This document shows, piece by piece, positions 24,501 through 32,095 of a DNA stretch of 64,000 bases. Both the position numbers and the translations under genes were made by a program. The stretch's first letter is position 1, and each line of letters starts with the position of its first letter. Below the pieces are notes generated by a model. It saw only the letters and a list, made by a program, of their open reading frames with translations. It was not told where the DNA came from and searched no databases. The stretch comes from Aplectana chamaeleonis (taxonomy: Eukaryota; Nematoda; Chromadorea; Rhabditida; Cosmocercidae). The stretch is from the NCBI GenBank assembly GCA_029168955.1, contig JAPDOI010000175.1:806001-870000 (forward strand), in the 5' to 3' direction.

Positions 24501-27500
24501 ATTATGAAACGGAATGAAAGTGATGGTGTAATAATAAGCTACAGCGGAGCGGGCGTCAGGTGCGTGCCGCACGGCCTTGTCGTCAGACCTTCCACACTAA
24601 AACGCCGCGCTGGCGTTGAGGAGTATGAATATCGCCTATGCAGCAATAATTCTGATTGTGTCGAAGTAGAATCAAGTCAAATTTGTATGATGTGTATCAA
24701 TCATGGTACTTTCTCCTCATTGAAGAAATCGGCAAATTTTCACTCATTTGTGCGTAGCCGAAATTTAAATTCATCGCGTCGTCAAGTGTGTAGTGCTTCA
24801 TCATAATGTGTGCCGTGTCAAGACGGCAGCGTTTCACAGGAAGCGTGCACCGAGCCATTAAAAGGGAAGCGCTCAACGAGCAGCGAATGCAGCGACGTAA
24901 AAAATTAGCTATACTCCGTCGAGTACGTGTGCGCTTTTTCAGAGGCAGCGTTCTTTCAGAATGTGCGCAGAGTCCTTGAAGGTGATTAGCATGGTTAATT
25001 ACCTTATGACCAGCTTGCGCCGAGTCATAGAGATAGAGATTGGGGGGCGAGCGCGCCTTGTGGAGAGTGCATTGCTCTCAACAGGAAAAGTGCTGCGTGA
25101 ATGAGTAGCGAAAGTGAGAGGCGCTTTGTTTGAAGCGTGCCCAGAGTCTTGGGCGCTCATCATACTGTTCAACGCAAGTGCGACACGCTCGTGACGCGCT
25201 GGCGTCGCGTTGGGGTATGGATGGCCTGATGCCACGCCCGCGCGGCAAGCTCTCGACGCCCGCTCCGCCATGGCGGTGGCGGCCGTAACGACTTTTTCAT
25301 CATTTTCATAGTTATTCCCTCATCAACTCCATTCCGTTTTATGATAATTATTTCCATTACTATCCTCTACTATCGTGATGGTGAACGCGTGCACAGAATT
25401 TGCTTGTTTGGAAAAGTTATTTCCCACTGCTCTACGCTCTGCCATGGCGTCGCCGCAGGATTATTCGTAGTCTTCGCAAGCGCAGCACGCGGGTGACGCG
25501 CGCAGAAATTATTCATATCCTAACGCCATGCCTGCACGTTACGCGCGTGCCGCGCTGGCATAAAGGAGTATGATTAGCGCCCTGGGGAGTGAGAAGCGCT
25601 TGGTAACAAGCTTGCGACGCGTTTTTGCAAACGAGTAGCGCCCTGTTCGCTGGATGCTGAAGAATGGAAGTGATCAATCTAAGTGAAGATGTTCATCCTA
25701 CTAAGCCCCGTGTTGTTAACCATTATATCAAGCTACGTTGTGATACTTATCACAGTGTATAGACTTGTCACCGTGTTTGAACAGGAATGAGCCGTTTAGA
25801 ACCCTGAAGCTGTATACCTTTCCTATAAGGGGTCACCCCCACAGCAGTCCGCAACAAGGACATAGCCCTCGCCACGGTCGACAGCGAGGGAGCTTTCATC
25901 GACGAGGACCGTGGGCGAGACCCTTCAGCGATCAAAAATCGTCCATTAAAGTGACTCGTAATCACCTTCAAGGAGCGGCCCCGAAAGGCCGCCTGCTCTC
26001 TCCATGGGATGGGGTCTCTTTTATACGTGCTGTGCGGCTGATAGGCTTGATCAATTGTGAAGCAATCGATCAATGTGTTCAATCATGGGCATCGTGGCTC
26101 CTCTGAAGATTTGGAAAATGTTGCGAACACCGATTTCAAAAACTTACGGAAGTCTTCCGTAAGTTACTGGAATCAATTGTCGTAAGTTGCGCAGCCTCAT
26201 GCCTAACATGTTCGTAACATTTTCGGACCCGTTCCGTAACACTCTTAAATGTAGATCCCAACTATTACCTTGATGCAGAAAAAACTGCGGTTTTTTTTTT
26301 GAAGTTGTTTTCTCCTCTGTTCAGGCTGTTTTGGCAAGGCGTAATACAGCATTCAATTTATCCTTCTGAACCAGGTCCTATATCGCTTCCCGTAAAACTT
26401 GTTATTTTTAGAAGTTTGCATTTGAATAGAAAGTAGTGAGTAATTATATCTGTCGAGACTCGTCTTCTTTTGAATCACCTAATCTACCACTAATGTAAGG
26501 AAATTCGGCTTCTATCAGCACAAGATGATGACCCTCGCAAGGACTCACGGGATTCCTTCATGAGAGCAACTTTAGCATTTTTTTCTAAAATTTTATTTCA
26601 CAAAACTTTTTCTTTTTTTTTGTGCAATGAACTTGTGACGCCAAATTTGATAGTTGAAAAAAAAACAAGCAAACCACTAATCAGCAAAATTTATTTTGCG
26701 GAGTATTGATTTTGTTTTCAAATATCTAAAAAAACTTGGAATCGGTTGCTTGATAAAGTAAAAAATAATAGGTAATAATAACAGTTCTAAATAAGGGATT
26801 GCTTGTATTACTCAGCAACAAATGAAGTGAGCGCTTCAAAACCATTACAAAAAAAAGAAATTTTATGAAATGATGTTATTTCATCGAAGGCAGATTAGGC
26901 TTTCCAAAAGGAGAGTATTGACAGATAATTTATCACTGCTACCACACTCTTTTTTCAAATGCGAATTTTGCTACGGAGTCAAAATCAAAAACTTGCCATC
27001 AACCCCCCCCCCCCAAAGGGAAGCTCTGAACGAATCAAGTCGACAACTTCGGAAAATCGACAAATAAACCCCAGAATCGTGATATCGGCGCCCCAAATAA
27101 CCATTCTGGAAGGTTTCAAGCCATATCTGGAACATTTTTCTGAAACGCTTTCAGAGCCCTCTAATTGGTATAAATAAACGCCCAACCGAAAATACAAGTC
27201 CAAAACGCGACAACGTTTGGAGAAATGTGCCTTCTCCCAAACTCTGCTACGGGGGGGGGGTAGTTTTGGGAGCTGAACACATTTGTGAAGTTCGTTTCCG
27301 GATTTTACAAACACTTATGCGCGTTTTTTGATAGAAAAAAGGCGCTTAACAAAAAATCAGAGGTTTCTAGCCTCTTCAAATTTGTAACTCATGGATCCCC
27401 AGCTTATTCTTTTGAAAAATAGGAAACCGACTTCGAATACAAGCTCAGTACGTCAAATAACAACTGTTCATCGAACTTTTTAGCCAAATTCATCCGAGAG

Positions 27501-28970
27501 CCACAAATGTCACGTTCATCTCATCCACAGGAAATACGAACTTTGACAGGCTATAACTTTTTTCGCAGATGTCTGTAGCAAAATCCGAGTTTAGATTCGA
27601 AGAGAGCGTGCCAGAGTTGACTAGAAAACCTTCATCAGCTTTCTGATGCGGGGAAACATCATGCGAGGTTCCCTAGTAAAAACTTCACTCAGCTTCCGGA
27701 TGGAATTCTTATTTTGCTATCTCACTTTTTTTCCAGGGTTTCACGTTTCTTTCACTTTTCACGTTTACTTGAACGGAATAAGCATAAACGGGATGTCAGA
27801 TAATTTGGCCACAAGTCCTACGAGGCAGTCCAGTAAGACTGTATTGCTTTTAGTTTCGAAGTAGTATGACATTTCTGTCAATTAAATGTCACAAAGCGGT
27901 CAATACCTAACTTCTGAACACGCTGTTTATTTTTTTTCTCGCGTTTGCTTCCTCGTTTCGAAATTGGTGTAAACAATAACGGGTTTTTTAACAGAATATT
28001 CGATTGGCAGCTAAAAAAAATGATTTGAGAAAGGACGTGTAACGCACGGGCAAAGTGAAGAGTGGGAAACGATTAAATTGATCAATAAAGGAGAAGGTTG
28101 CAAAAGCCTTTCAGTTAGTTGTTACTGCAAATATTTGTCACGCTTCCGACTTCTACTAGGTTGCCTGCCGATTAGCGCTTTTTGTAACTAACGATAACTA
28201 AACTGCAAGTTTCTTCACGCTCATAAGGCCCATCGAAACATGATTTTACCATTTTAAGCTGCTCGTAACATTATCGAAAACTTCAGAGTCGTTCGTCGTC
28301 AAAACTCATCGTAGTAATCGAAAGCGCGTCGTGGCCAAGTGGAACGCCTATGTGTTGCGGCACGTACTTCTCACTACGACGAAGATTAGGCCATGTAGCT
28401 CACGGAAAGTACGCAGCCGTATCGTCGTCCACATCGCTTTGTAGTCAATTCGAAATCCTATCGTTGCCAAATCGGACCCCCCCCCCGGCTCTCTGAGGAA
28501 GATGACCCCACCGACCACCCTTTCAACATGCAGAATGTGAAGCTAAAAATTCCTGTGACACAAGAGTTCAACCCCTCATCAGCAGCACTTGCTGCGGAAA
28601 ACGAAGAATTAAAATCAAGCGGCCACAGAAGCGCATATCCTAATCCCGTAGTACAATGCCAGGACCAGATGAGCCCCATTCGTTTGAGAACTTACAGGTT
28701 GTATGAAATAATAGCAATAAAATGGGAGAACGTGTGCAGTATGTCACCAAAGGATATCATCGCTATGAGTATGTTGCAGGGGCTCCGTAGAGACCTCAAA
28801 TAAGATATTTCTTTATCATGATAATATCTGACCTTACGACGAACTAACCTTGATCGCAGTGTAACGTAACCGATGCAAGCGTTCCCAATCAAACTGACCG
28901 TTGGGATCAATGAATAAAAGAATTGGTAAGGAACTGGGATACGTTCTAGATTGTTAGGAGAGTCAGTCAT
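6445..28970 (-). CDS. srsx-type serpentine receptor, seven exons, 302 residues
   Basis: Predicted chemosensory-type G-protein-coupled receptor of the nematode srsx class, a plasma-membrane protein that would act in sensory neurons (role inferred from the family; ligand unknown). The coding exons are 28970-28849, 28794-28696, 21974-21852, 21788-21675, 13347-13211, 6811-6613 and 6559-6445. Every junction is GT-AG, the phases all join, and 909 nt give 302 residues plus TGA. Seven hydrophobic segments fall one or two per exon. Visible family signatures are RSLRSPCNILIA before TM2, a Cys near the start of TM3, LDRLLS after TM3, a second extracellular Cys in VVCFISAP before TM5, and NFFVYYAISKEYRRAF across the end of TM7. 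Length and architecture match a complete srsx gene and no internal stop is seen. Three introns are 6.4-8.3 kb and packed with mobile elements. The least certain junction is the exon 6 acceptor (GAAG); an alternative CATAAG acceptor 15 nt upstream also keeps frame and would give 307 residues. The exact paralogue cannot be named. Confidence 0.93.
6613..6811 (-). CDS. srsx-like receptor, exon 6 (TM6 and TM7)
   Basis: Encodes the third intracellular loop (NKVYRSL), TM6 and TM7 (FVNTACATNFFVYYAI). The acceptor after TGTGTTGAAG is weak. The alternative acceptor at CATAAG, 15 nt further upstream, is also frame-compatible. The donor AG|GTTAGT leads to a 53-nt intron. Confidence 0.88.
7962..8121 (+). 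mobile_element. SINE-like repeat, copy A
   Basis: A copy of a roughly 160-bp repeat that starts AGAGTTCGCGCAAT and ends in ACCATACAT. It has an internal GAATCGAAACC that resembles a pol III B box and an inner inverted repeat TTTAGTCTGA/TCAGACTAAA. Five copies occur in the window, all in plus orientation. Confidence 0.65.
8610..8888. mobile_element. Tc1/mariner-type MITE, second copy of the 5867 family
   Basis: Starts CTGTGCTTCTCTGGGCCGAA just after TA and ends with the inverted arm before a TA at 8889-8890. The NotI-like TGCGGCCGCA block is present in the left arm. Confidence 0.85.
9088..9195. repeat. Dispersed repeat containing CCTCCGTCTGCCCTCCGCTC
   Basis: About 100 bp ending in ACCATGTGAATTTCGCCGTT. 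Closely related copies lie at 29173-29262 and, inverted, at 45778-45880. More distant relatives lie at 20866-20975 and 55605-55712. Non-coding; class unknown. Confidence 0.6.
9290..9545. repeat. Degenerate CCCAGTCGATA repeats
   Basis: The motif CACCCAGTCGATAYG recurs here in short imperfect units and resembles the CCCGGTCGATACGTATG units of the element at 52515-53140. The opposing open frames over it are repeat-derived. Confidence 0.45.
9590..9740. repeat. CGGAAACGGAA-rich repeat, inverted relative at 12440-12565
   Basis: Begins GGGCTGTGCGGAACTC and runs through CGGAAACGG units. The complement, GTTCCGCACAGCCCTGG, ends a similar tract near 12565 in the opposite orientation. Confidence 0.5.
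10220..10972. mobile_element. Foldback TIR element, copy 1, carrying an SL-RNA-like cassette
   Basis: The ends are CTCAGAAAAATGAAAATAAG and its near-inverse CTTGTTTTGATTTTTCTGAG. Both sides consist of palindromic units (TTACATGTAA, TTACTTGTAA, ATATCGGAGG). The centre-right part, about 10541-10760, is a distinct non-array cassette with the SL-like sequence. An inverted homologue of the whole element lies at 17355-18130 and a cassette-less relative at 16193-17214. No transposase is present. Superfamily unassigned. Confidence 0.8.
10620..10715 (+). ncRNA. Spliced-leader-RNA-like gene or pseudogene, copy 1
   Basis: The first 22 nt (10620-10641) match nematode SL1 at 20 positions, including ATTACCCAAG. 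CAAGT (in the leader) and ACTTG just after it can form a 5-bp stem with the donor position in its loop, as in SL RNAs. Then come a perfect hairpin (GCAGGG, AAGG, CCCTGC), a U-rich Sm-like site (CTTTTTTTTGG) and a terminal hairpin closed by GGCGT/ACGCC. The total of 96 nt is close to a normal SL RNA. The donor reads GAG|GC and not GAG|GT, so this copy may be non-functional. It lies inside a foldback element. Similarity to SL1 is seen; expression is not. Confidence 0.6.
11500..11739. mobile_element. GC-rich hairpin MITE, relative of 22224-22474
   Basis: The right arm ends GGAGGTGAACTG before TA at 11740. The two arms carry GTGCACGCTGAT and ATCAGCGTGCGC and flank a GGGATCACCCGGGC-type core. The left terminus is damaged. 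A further arm-like piece beginning ACAGTTCATCTCCGC lies at 9866, which suggests nested insertion. Opposing frames of 139-151 codons here are palindrome artefacts. Confidence 0.6.
12560..13210. other. Intron 5 interior, no gene
   Basis: A roughly 100-bp direct duplication (TTTGCCGCTCTTCTGGATTT at about 12580 and 12741) is the only structure I see. Confidence 0.5.
13211..13347 (-). CDS. srsx-like receptor, exon 5 (extracellular Cys and TM5)
   Basis: The acceptor is CTTTGCAG|A. Encodes ETVVCFISAP, with the Cys expected to pair with the TM3 Cys, and then TM5 (ITALNFLVILCYILHMICL). The donor is A|GTGAGT. The exon stands alone with more than 6 kb of repeats on either side. Confidence 0.88.
13348..14160. 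other. Intron 4 distal part, no gene recognised
   Basis: A minus frame at 13534-13740 shows no family. Nothing else can be supported. Confidence 0.4.
14160..14830. repeat. Penelope-like terminal sequence, degenerate
   Basis: Contains CCTGACGTTTCGGCCCAATC near 14198 and GACGTTTTGGCGGTTTCGCC near 14500. This CGAAACG/CTGAAGAAGG signature is typical of Penelope-like element termini. It lies directly downstream (minus strand) of the GIY-YIG remnant. A partial relative, AAAACGTCAGGCCAAAC, lies near 18155. The assignment is inference. Confidence 0.4.
14920..15511 (-). pseudogene. Penelope-like element remnant, GIY-YIG endonuclease C-terminus
   Basis: Minus-strand frames reproduce in order the C-terminal landmarks of Penelope-like retroelements: ISDEVSPAIQR, then NIPNDNLKSQLVRK, a Cys-x2-Cys pair (ENCVNCSFG), the GIY-YIG core (CNTLYIEETSRMLSMRIKEH), TPLRKHRRESH, and finally AFWIIFRNPGMTNRNKCSS. 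In the intact family this domain nicks DNA for target-primed insertion. Here the usual YIGET is YIEET, the order crosses two or more frames with stops, and no reverse transcriptase is found upstream, where a TTAA-type MITE begins at once (15512). This is a dead, 5'-truncated copy inside a receptor intron. Confidence 0.75.
15512..16031. mobile_element. TTAA-type MITE (TTAAAGGCAGTGGTC family), truncated
   Basis: Begins TTAAAGGCAGTGGTCGCGAT and aligns inverted to the complete copy at 43613-44169. The final 30 or so bases of the right arm are missing. It interrupts the Penelope-like remnant. Confidence 0.75.
16193..17214. mobile_element. Foldback TIR element, copy 3, with different cargo
   Basis: The ends CTCAGAGAAATGAAAACATG and CATTTTTCTGAG match the family at 10220 and 17355, with TTACATGTAA arrays on both sides. 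The interior (16370-16755) is a unique-looking segment with repeated GAAGCAGCAAGCTT-like phrases and no SL-like cassette. A SINE-like copy has inserted at 16984-17142. Confidence 0.65.
16984..17142 (+). mobile_element. SINE-like repeat, copy B
   Basis: Diverged copy of the 7962-8121 repeat, running from AGAGTGCGCGCAATC to ACCATACATT. It is nested in a foldback element. Confidence 0.65.
17355..18130. mobile_element. Foldback TIR element, copy 2, inverted homologue of 10220-10972
   Basis: The ends are CTTAGAAAAATCAAAACAAG and TTTTCATTTTTCTAAG, flanked by TA on both sides. Arrays of TTACATGTAA units surround an SL-like cassette on the minus strand. The whole 776 bp aligns in reverse to copy 1, 7 kb away. 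The pair could fold or recombine, which is inference. Confidence 0.8.
17643..17734 (-). ncRNA. Spliced-leader-RNA-like gene or pseudogene, copy 2
   Basis: The leader (17734-17713, minus) matches SL1 at 20 of 22 positions and includes ATTACCCAAGTTTGAG. It is followed by a correct GT donor. Stem I is CAAGT/ACTTG around TTGAGGT. An Sm-like site CATTTTTTTGCG and a terminal hairpin closed by GCGT/ACGC follow. The second hairpin has two A-C mismatches relative to copy 1. So each copy keeps a part that the other has lost. The fixed spacing with copy 1 argues for descent from a real SL RNA. Confidence 0.6.
18325..18812. mobile_element. TTAA-type MITE (AAGGCACAGTCCAA family)
   Basis: The left end, TTGAAGGCACAGTCCAACCT, is inverted at the right end, TTGGACTGTGCCTTTCAA. 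An inverted full-length relative lies at 33362-33846. Overlapping frames here are not conserved genes. Confidence 0.7.
18733..18890. repeat. Nearly perfect 75-80 bp palindrome
   Basis: The stretch from GTGGAACACGGGGTGGGTCT to the MITE terminus is repeated in reverse complement immediately after it, with almost no spacer at about 18808. This looks like an end-to-end duplication of a MITE arm. Confidence 0.85.
19144..19303 (+). mobile_element. SINE-like repeat, copy C
   Basis: The same repeat as 7962-8121, running from AGAGTTCGCACAATCAC to CCATATATG. The sequence just upstream (about 19095-19143, GGTCCATCTCCCCATCCGG) may be further 5' sequence of a longer parent element. Confidence 0.7.
19328..19480. 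mobile_element. Hairpin element, CCCCATAAGTCAGCC ends
   Basis: About 40-bp arms (CCCCATAAGTCAGCCAGGTC and inverse GACCAGGCTGACTTATGGGG) enclose 80 bp that themselves contain short complementary blocks (CCTATGAAG/CTTCATAGG). It could be a MITE or a structured RNA. I see no match to a known RNA family. Confidence 0.55.
19500..20110. repeat. Four diverged tandem units of about 140-170 bp
   Basis: The phrase GTTATGGACGAAAAACCG recurs near 19569, 19711, 19869 and 20040. Each time it follows a CCACCTTCACCGGA-like phrase about 30-50 bp upstream. Spacing drifts from 142 to 171 bp. Old satellite-like duplication, non-coding. Confidence 0.6.
20778..21492. mobile_element. TIR element, TGAGAAAAGGTGGTATCGAT ends
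   Basis: The left arm TGAGAAAAGGTGGTATCGAT and its exact inverse at about 21467-21492 bound 715 bp. The interior includes a second inverted pair (CTCTACACAC/GTGTGTAGAG near 21030 and 21145) and a relative of the 9088 dispersed repeat. No transposase. Confidence 0.7.
21675..21788 (-). CDS. srsx-like receptor, exon 4 (TM4)
   Basis: The acceptor is TTTTCCAG|T, a good nematode site. Encodes the second intracellular loop and TM4 (HILTAFIYGIIFDIWILL). The donor GA|GTAAGT opens the 8.3-kb intron. Confidence 0.88.
21852..21974 (-). CDS. srsx-like receptor, exon 3 (TM3 and DR motif)
   Basis: The acceptor is CGACAG|G, completing the split Leu codon. The exon encodes a Cys-containing entry to TM3, then IPIFG and NVALDRLLSLS, the srsx counterpart of the class A DRY box. 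The donor is TA|GTAAGT, followed by a 63-nt intron. It is too fragmented to be recognised as a long open frame. Confidence 0.9.
22224..22474. mobile_element. Tc1/mariner-type hairpin MITE, CAGTTCACTTCCGCACTGCC ends
   Basis: The 251-bp element is nearly all inverted repeat (arms about 100 bp, containing GTGCACGCTGATTGCGAAA) and is flanked by TA on both sides (22222-22223 and 22475-22476). Mirror-image frames on the two strands confirm the palindrome and are not genes. Confidence 0.85.
22912..23070. mobile_element. MITE of the GATGAGGGATCGCCGC family, diverged copy
   Basis: Shares GATGAGGGATCGCCGC, GGCGGGAAAAATTGCGCGCG and GAGTGGCTATTGATCG with the better copy at 59707-59855. Its right arm is divergent. 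A third copy, inverted, lies at 42956-43095. Confidence 0.6.
23071..24325. other. Intron 2 segment, no gene recognised
   Basis: Frames of 60-100 codons occur on both strands. The stretch 24180-24260 is related, inverted, to 25775-25930 (shared GAATGAGCCGTTTRRA phrase), so this is probably old transposon sequence. Confidence 0.4.
24326..24652. mobile_element. PIF/Harbinger-type MITE, diverged copy
   Basis: The ends GGCGCCATTCATTCTCCTCA and TGAGGAGTATGAATATCGCC match the clean copy at 44797-45165. Flanking triplets TAA and TAT are compatible with a TWA target. Confidence 0.6.
25155..25590. mobile_element. PIF/Harbinger-type MITE, second diverged copy
   Basis: Begins near GGGCGCTCATCATACTGTTC and ends near AGGAGTATGATTAGCGCCC. 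The interior repeats the CCGCCATGGCG and CACGCGCGTG phrases of the family. Confidence 0.55.
25591..28440. other. Intron 2 remainder, no gene recognised
   Basis: Mostly AT-rich. A TTCCGTAAGTT-like inverted pair near 26140-26170 and poly-C tracts at 27003 and 27248 are the only landmarks. No splice-bounded exon could be joined to the receptor. Confidence 0.45.
28470..28690 (+). other. Unassigned open frame beside receptor exon 2
   Basis: A plus-strand frame with an acidic start (SEEDDPTDHPFNMQNVKLK) and a coiled-coil-like AALAAENEELK continues beyond this interval into the antisense of receptor exon 2. It follows a poly-C tract. It could be a retroelement scrap or a chance frame. No family recognised. 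Confidence 0.2.
28696..28794 (-). CDS. srsx-like receptor, exon 2 (TM2)
   Basis: Encodes the first intracellular loop and TM2 (RSPCNILIAMISFGDIL). It ends with two bases of a Leu codon at a strong donor, CT|GTAAGT, that opens a 6.7-kb intron. Confidence 0.92.
28849..28970 (-). CDS. srsx-like receptor, exon 1 (N-terminus and TM1)
   Basis: Starts at ATG 28970-28968 and encodes the short extracellular N-terminus and TM1, with the GN motif (SLIGNACIGYVTLRS). The donor is AG|GTTAGT. The following 54-nt intron (28795-28848) has no stop in frame, so it can be misread as coding. Removing it brings YVTLRSR directly against SLRSPCNIL, as expected for srsx. Confidence 0.9.
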
Positions 28971-28980
28971 TTCTGCAAAT
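28971..28980 (-). promoter_or_regulatory. Probable trans-splice acceptor of the srsx-like gene
   Basis: On the minus strand ATTTGCAG ends two bases before the ATG. A 3' splice site this close to the start codon is typical of nematode SL trans-splicing. A cis intron from a distant 5' UTR exon is the alternative. Confidence 0.5.
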
Positions 28981-29172
28981 AGTACCTCTGTTAGACAAGT
29001 GAGCACCGCTGTCCTATGCTAGGCAAAACCAGATATGATGCATTTCGCACTGTTGTATGTCGTTCCCAGAGCCAAATCCCCGTCCGCAAATGCGGACTAC
29101 GGCATTTGCGGACTGAAGGAAAAGGAAAAAAGGGAGAAAGTTAATCGTGCCGAGACCAAGTGGTCCCGCGAT

Positions 29173-29262
29173 GCTGCAGCCTCCATCTGCCCTCCGCTCT
29201 CTCACTTTCTCTAACCTCTGCTCCGCACCAGCGCGCGTACGAACCATGTGAATTTCGTCGTT
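29173..29262. repeat. Dispersed repeat, copy of 9088-9195
   Basis: CTCCATCTGCCCTCCGCTC through ACCATGTGAATTTCGTCG, same orientation as the 9088 copy. It is fused on its left to a partial 899-type MITE (about 29073-29165). Confidence 0.6.
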
Positions 29263-29706
29263 TTATAGCCTCTGTGTCGCCCACGATGTAACGCTGAGCT
29301 CATCCGAGCGTTTCCAAGCTGAAAGAGTTGTCAAGGCTGCTTAGACGGTACGAGAAAATGGCCATACATGACATATTTACTGAGATTTCCTTTATCAAAT
29401 GTAGGACAAGTTATTTCCGTTGTAGCCTCTGATCAACAACTAGGCAATACTATAGTGTGTTTCACTAAGTACTACGGCAGTACGAAAACTATGAAAATTT
29501 GCCCTGACTGGAATTTCCGCTTGCTCGGACTCTTTCTGTTTGTTTTCTAGTGTTTAATTACCTAAGTAGACATGCTCTTCACATTCCTCAACCTTGCCGC
29601 CAATCGCGAAAATTTCCGAAGCTTTTTCTCAAATGTATGAGTATACCTGCGAGCAGACAATAGAAAAATATTTAATCTCAATAGCCTATGGGTCTTCCTG
29701 ATTCCT

Positions 29707-30045
29707 CTATGAGCTCAAAAATCCTTCTGGCATACTGCTTACCAGGTTCTGGATTGTGACGTCGTCAGTTTCGCAACACGCTCTCATACACGCAATCTTC
29801 ACCTGTTCCCTAATGCTTACTAAAGAGACGGACCTTGCGAGCGATGTTGCCAAAGTGGTTTTCCACTGAGTCGCAGTCGGGCGAGCAAGTTGTTCATCCC
29901 AGAAGATGGACATTATTACGCCACCCGTACCGTACCCAATCTTCTTTGGGAGAGAATTATGAATTGCAGCATTATATTGCTGTAGATCGTGAAAACGGCC
30001 TTGCTTACCTCTCAGAAAAGAGAGTTTTCCTAGTACAAAATGTGA
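29707..30045 (-). pseudogene. Tc1/mariner transposase C-terminal remnant
   Basis: Across frames on the minus strand one can read FLRGKQGRFHDLQQYNAAIHNS, the block preceding the second catalytic Asp of Tc1-type transposases. A block like SPDCDSVENHFGNIARKVR follows, matching the usual SPDLNPIENLWG region with its third acidic residue, and then NLVSSMPEGF near the C-terminus. Stops and frameshifts separate the blocks and the canonical DN reads YN, so the DDE-type centre is lost. No terminal repeats could be paired to it. Dead copy. Confidence 0.75.
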
Positions 30046-30224
30046 ATTGAAGCCCTAACGTGAAATCGTTTTCAAGGCCGACCCACGTCATCAAAGTGCC
30101 GCATCCAAAGATGCTCTTCGAAAACTCCACTGAGATACGTCGCAGGTCACTCTAGTTGAGCAGTTTTTCCAAGGCCGGCATACGTCACCACCCATTTTGG
30201 TTGAACCTCCTCATGTTTGTCCGA

Positions 30225-30585
30225 CTCAGACAACAGATGCGGACTGACCGCTGGCAATCAAGGCCTCTCCGGGCAAGTTGCGGGCGGATCGCTGCTCATC
30301 GTGGCCTCGGCGGGCGGATCGCTGGCTATCAAAGCCCTTGCGGGCGGATAGCTGCGTTTTGGCGCGCGGATAGCGGCACCTGGGAAACTTGATCACGCTA
30401 GCGGGCGGATTTCCGGCAAGCTCTAAAGCGGCGATCCGCCCGCAACCTGACAGCGATCCGCCCGCAAGGGCTTTGATAGCCAGCGATCCGCCCGCTGAGC
30501 TATGAGATGCAGCGATTCGCCCGCAACCTGCCGGCGATCCGCCCGCCAGGGCTTTGATAGCCAGCGATCCGCCCGCTCATATTTC
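30225..30585. repeat. GCGGGCGGATCGCTGG repeat block forming a large inverted repeat
   Basis: Units of GCGGGCGGATCGCTGGCTAT point rightwards from about 30280 to 30420 and leftwards from 30430 to 30580, giving a foldback of about 150-bp arms. A head-to-tail array of the same unit lies at 33905-34175. Confidence 0.8.
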
Positions 30586-31300
30586 ACACGGTAAAAATGG
30601 TCTATCAATGATGAGTGGATTGGAGTTCATTTATTGATCCACTGCCACGCCATAAAGCGCCAGCGGCCATCTCTACTTCAGTGTCATAGTTGTTTCACTT
30701 CTATATGTCGCTTTTTTCTTGATGTTGCTTAATTGTTGAGTGATCTTATAATGTTTACCTCGTATTTAGCTCACTAGTGTACGTGTTCTCTAATTCTCCC
30801 AGTTTATCGCGAGTATCCTAATTCTGGAAAGCTATGACACTACTATGATAAATTTTTGGTAGAACCTGAGAGGTTGTTTTTGAAAAAAAAACATATGGTG
30901 TATGCTGGAAATGGAGAGAAAAACGCTTCGCTCAAAAGATGTAACATCTACGCCGCGGCTATTTAGAGATATGATAGAAACCATGCAATATCGTTAAATT
31001 CTTGACACAGATGGTGCTATGTACTCATCCACGTTTTACAAGAGAAAGCTTAGGTCGCATCAGCGAAAACGAATTGTGTTGTCAGTATTTCTTGGGCAAC
31101 TAGGGTGGTGGTCGTAATGCATTCCGATTACGAAAGGGACGGGCAGACGGGGGATGATCGAAGCGCATGAGTGGACAAACGGGGGAGAAGCAAAGCGAAG
31201 CGCGTGAATGGGAGAGTCACGAAGTTTTCCCCGCCTCTCCCGCGCTTGTAAAAATTTACGATCATCCACTGACGGCTCACTTGGCCTGTTTTCAGTTTTT
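30586..31300. other. No gene recognised
   Basis: AT-rich. An isolated CGCCGCGGCTATTTAGAGATATGATAGAAAC phrase split across 30951-30982 resembles the stretch near 55790-55840. Nothing else is seen. Confidence 0.35.
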
Positions 31301-31304
31301 AGCT

Positions 31305-31500
31305 TTGGAATTATTCGAAAAATTATTCGAATATATTCGAGTCGATTTCATTCGAAACTATTCAAAATTCGGACCTCGAAAAAGGAGGGTCATTCGAATA
31401 TATTCAAAAATCGAACCTCAAAAAAAGAGGCCATTCGAATATATTAAAAAATCGAACGTTAAAAAAAGGTAGTCATTCGAACCTATTCGATATTCGGTCT
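31305..31500. repeat. TTCGAA-rich low-complexity repeats
   Basis: ATTCGAATATATTCGA units alternate with CGAACCTCAAAAAAAG phrases. They give Arg/Lys/Ile-rich frames of no meaning. Confidence 0.7.
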
Positions 31501-32030
31501 TTTCTTCCAGGGCACAACTATAGTAAACTGGTGTCAACCTTATTTTTAGAGGAAGTGATCCTCCTTCGAGGGACGTAGATATATCACGCATTTTCTATTC
31601 GCAAGAGTCAGATGGCAGCAGCGTCCTCGGATCAGTTACTAGAGTTTGCGGTGCTTGAACCCTATCTGGAGGTCCCTCTCACCCGGTGAAGGCCCCAACA
31701 GAGGTTGGGAGGAGCCGTCGCGCCGCGTTTCGGGGTGCCGGCCGCAACTTGTGTCGCTGTGACGGCCGCGTCGCGTTTCGGCGCGCAGGCGGTGTCCCGG
31801 TTTAGCGCGCAGGCTAGCTGTGTGGGCGCAGGGTTGAATTCGAGTGATGAGGTTTCCCAATTCGGATGTGTGGACCGTGACTGCCCACATTTTTGAGGAT
31901 TTTCTATGGGAGGATACGAAAGGTAAGAGTTTGAAAACCTGAATATACCCGAAAGTCCCAGTTTCAAAGAAGTCGAATAACGGCATTTGAAATGTACGGT
32001 CGGCATGGATCCCAGTGAGACGTTCCGTTC
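31500..32030. other. GC-rich segment with overlapping frames, no gene
   Basis: A 148-codon minus frame and a 63-codon plus frame overlap a GCGCCGCGTTTCGG repetitive stretch. I do not accept either as a gene. Confidence 0.35.
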
Positions 32031-32032
32031 TC

Positions 32033-32095
32033 TTGTAAACGTTGGCGCAAGCTCGGTGCCATATGCTAATACATAGGTGCACCAAGTTTGTGCCA
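32033..32095. mobile_element. GTTGGCGCAAGCTCGGTGCC hairpin
   Basis: A roughly 60-bp near-perfect hairpin with a CATATGCTA apex. Copies lie at 33090-33165, 45395-45470 and 57996-58056. Confidence 0.65.

Noticed and set aside
28795..28848. Coding insertion of 18 residues in receptor exon 1
   Set aside because: The 54 nt are open in frame, but they have GT and AG ends and their removal restores the conserved TM1-TM2 loop.
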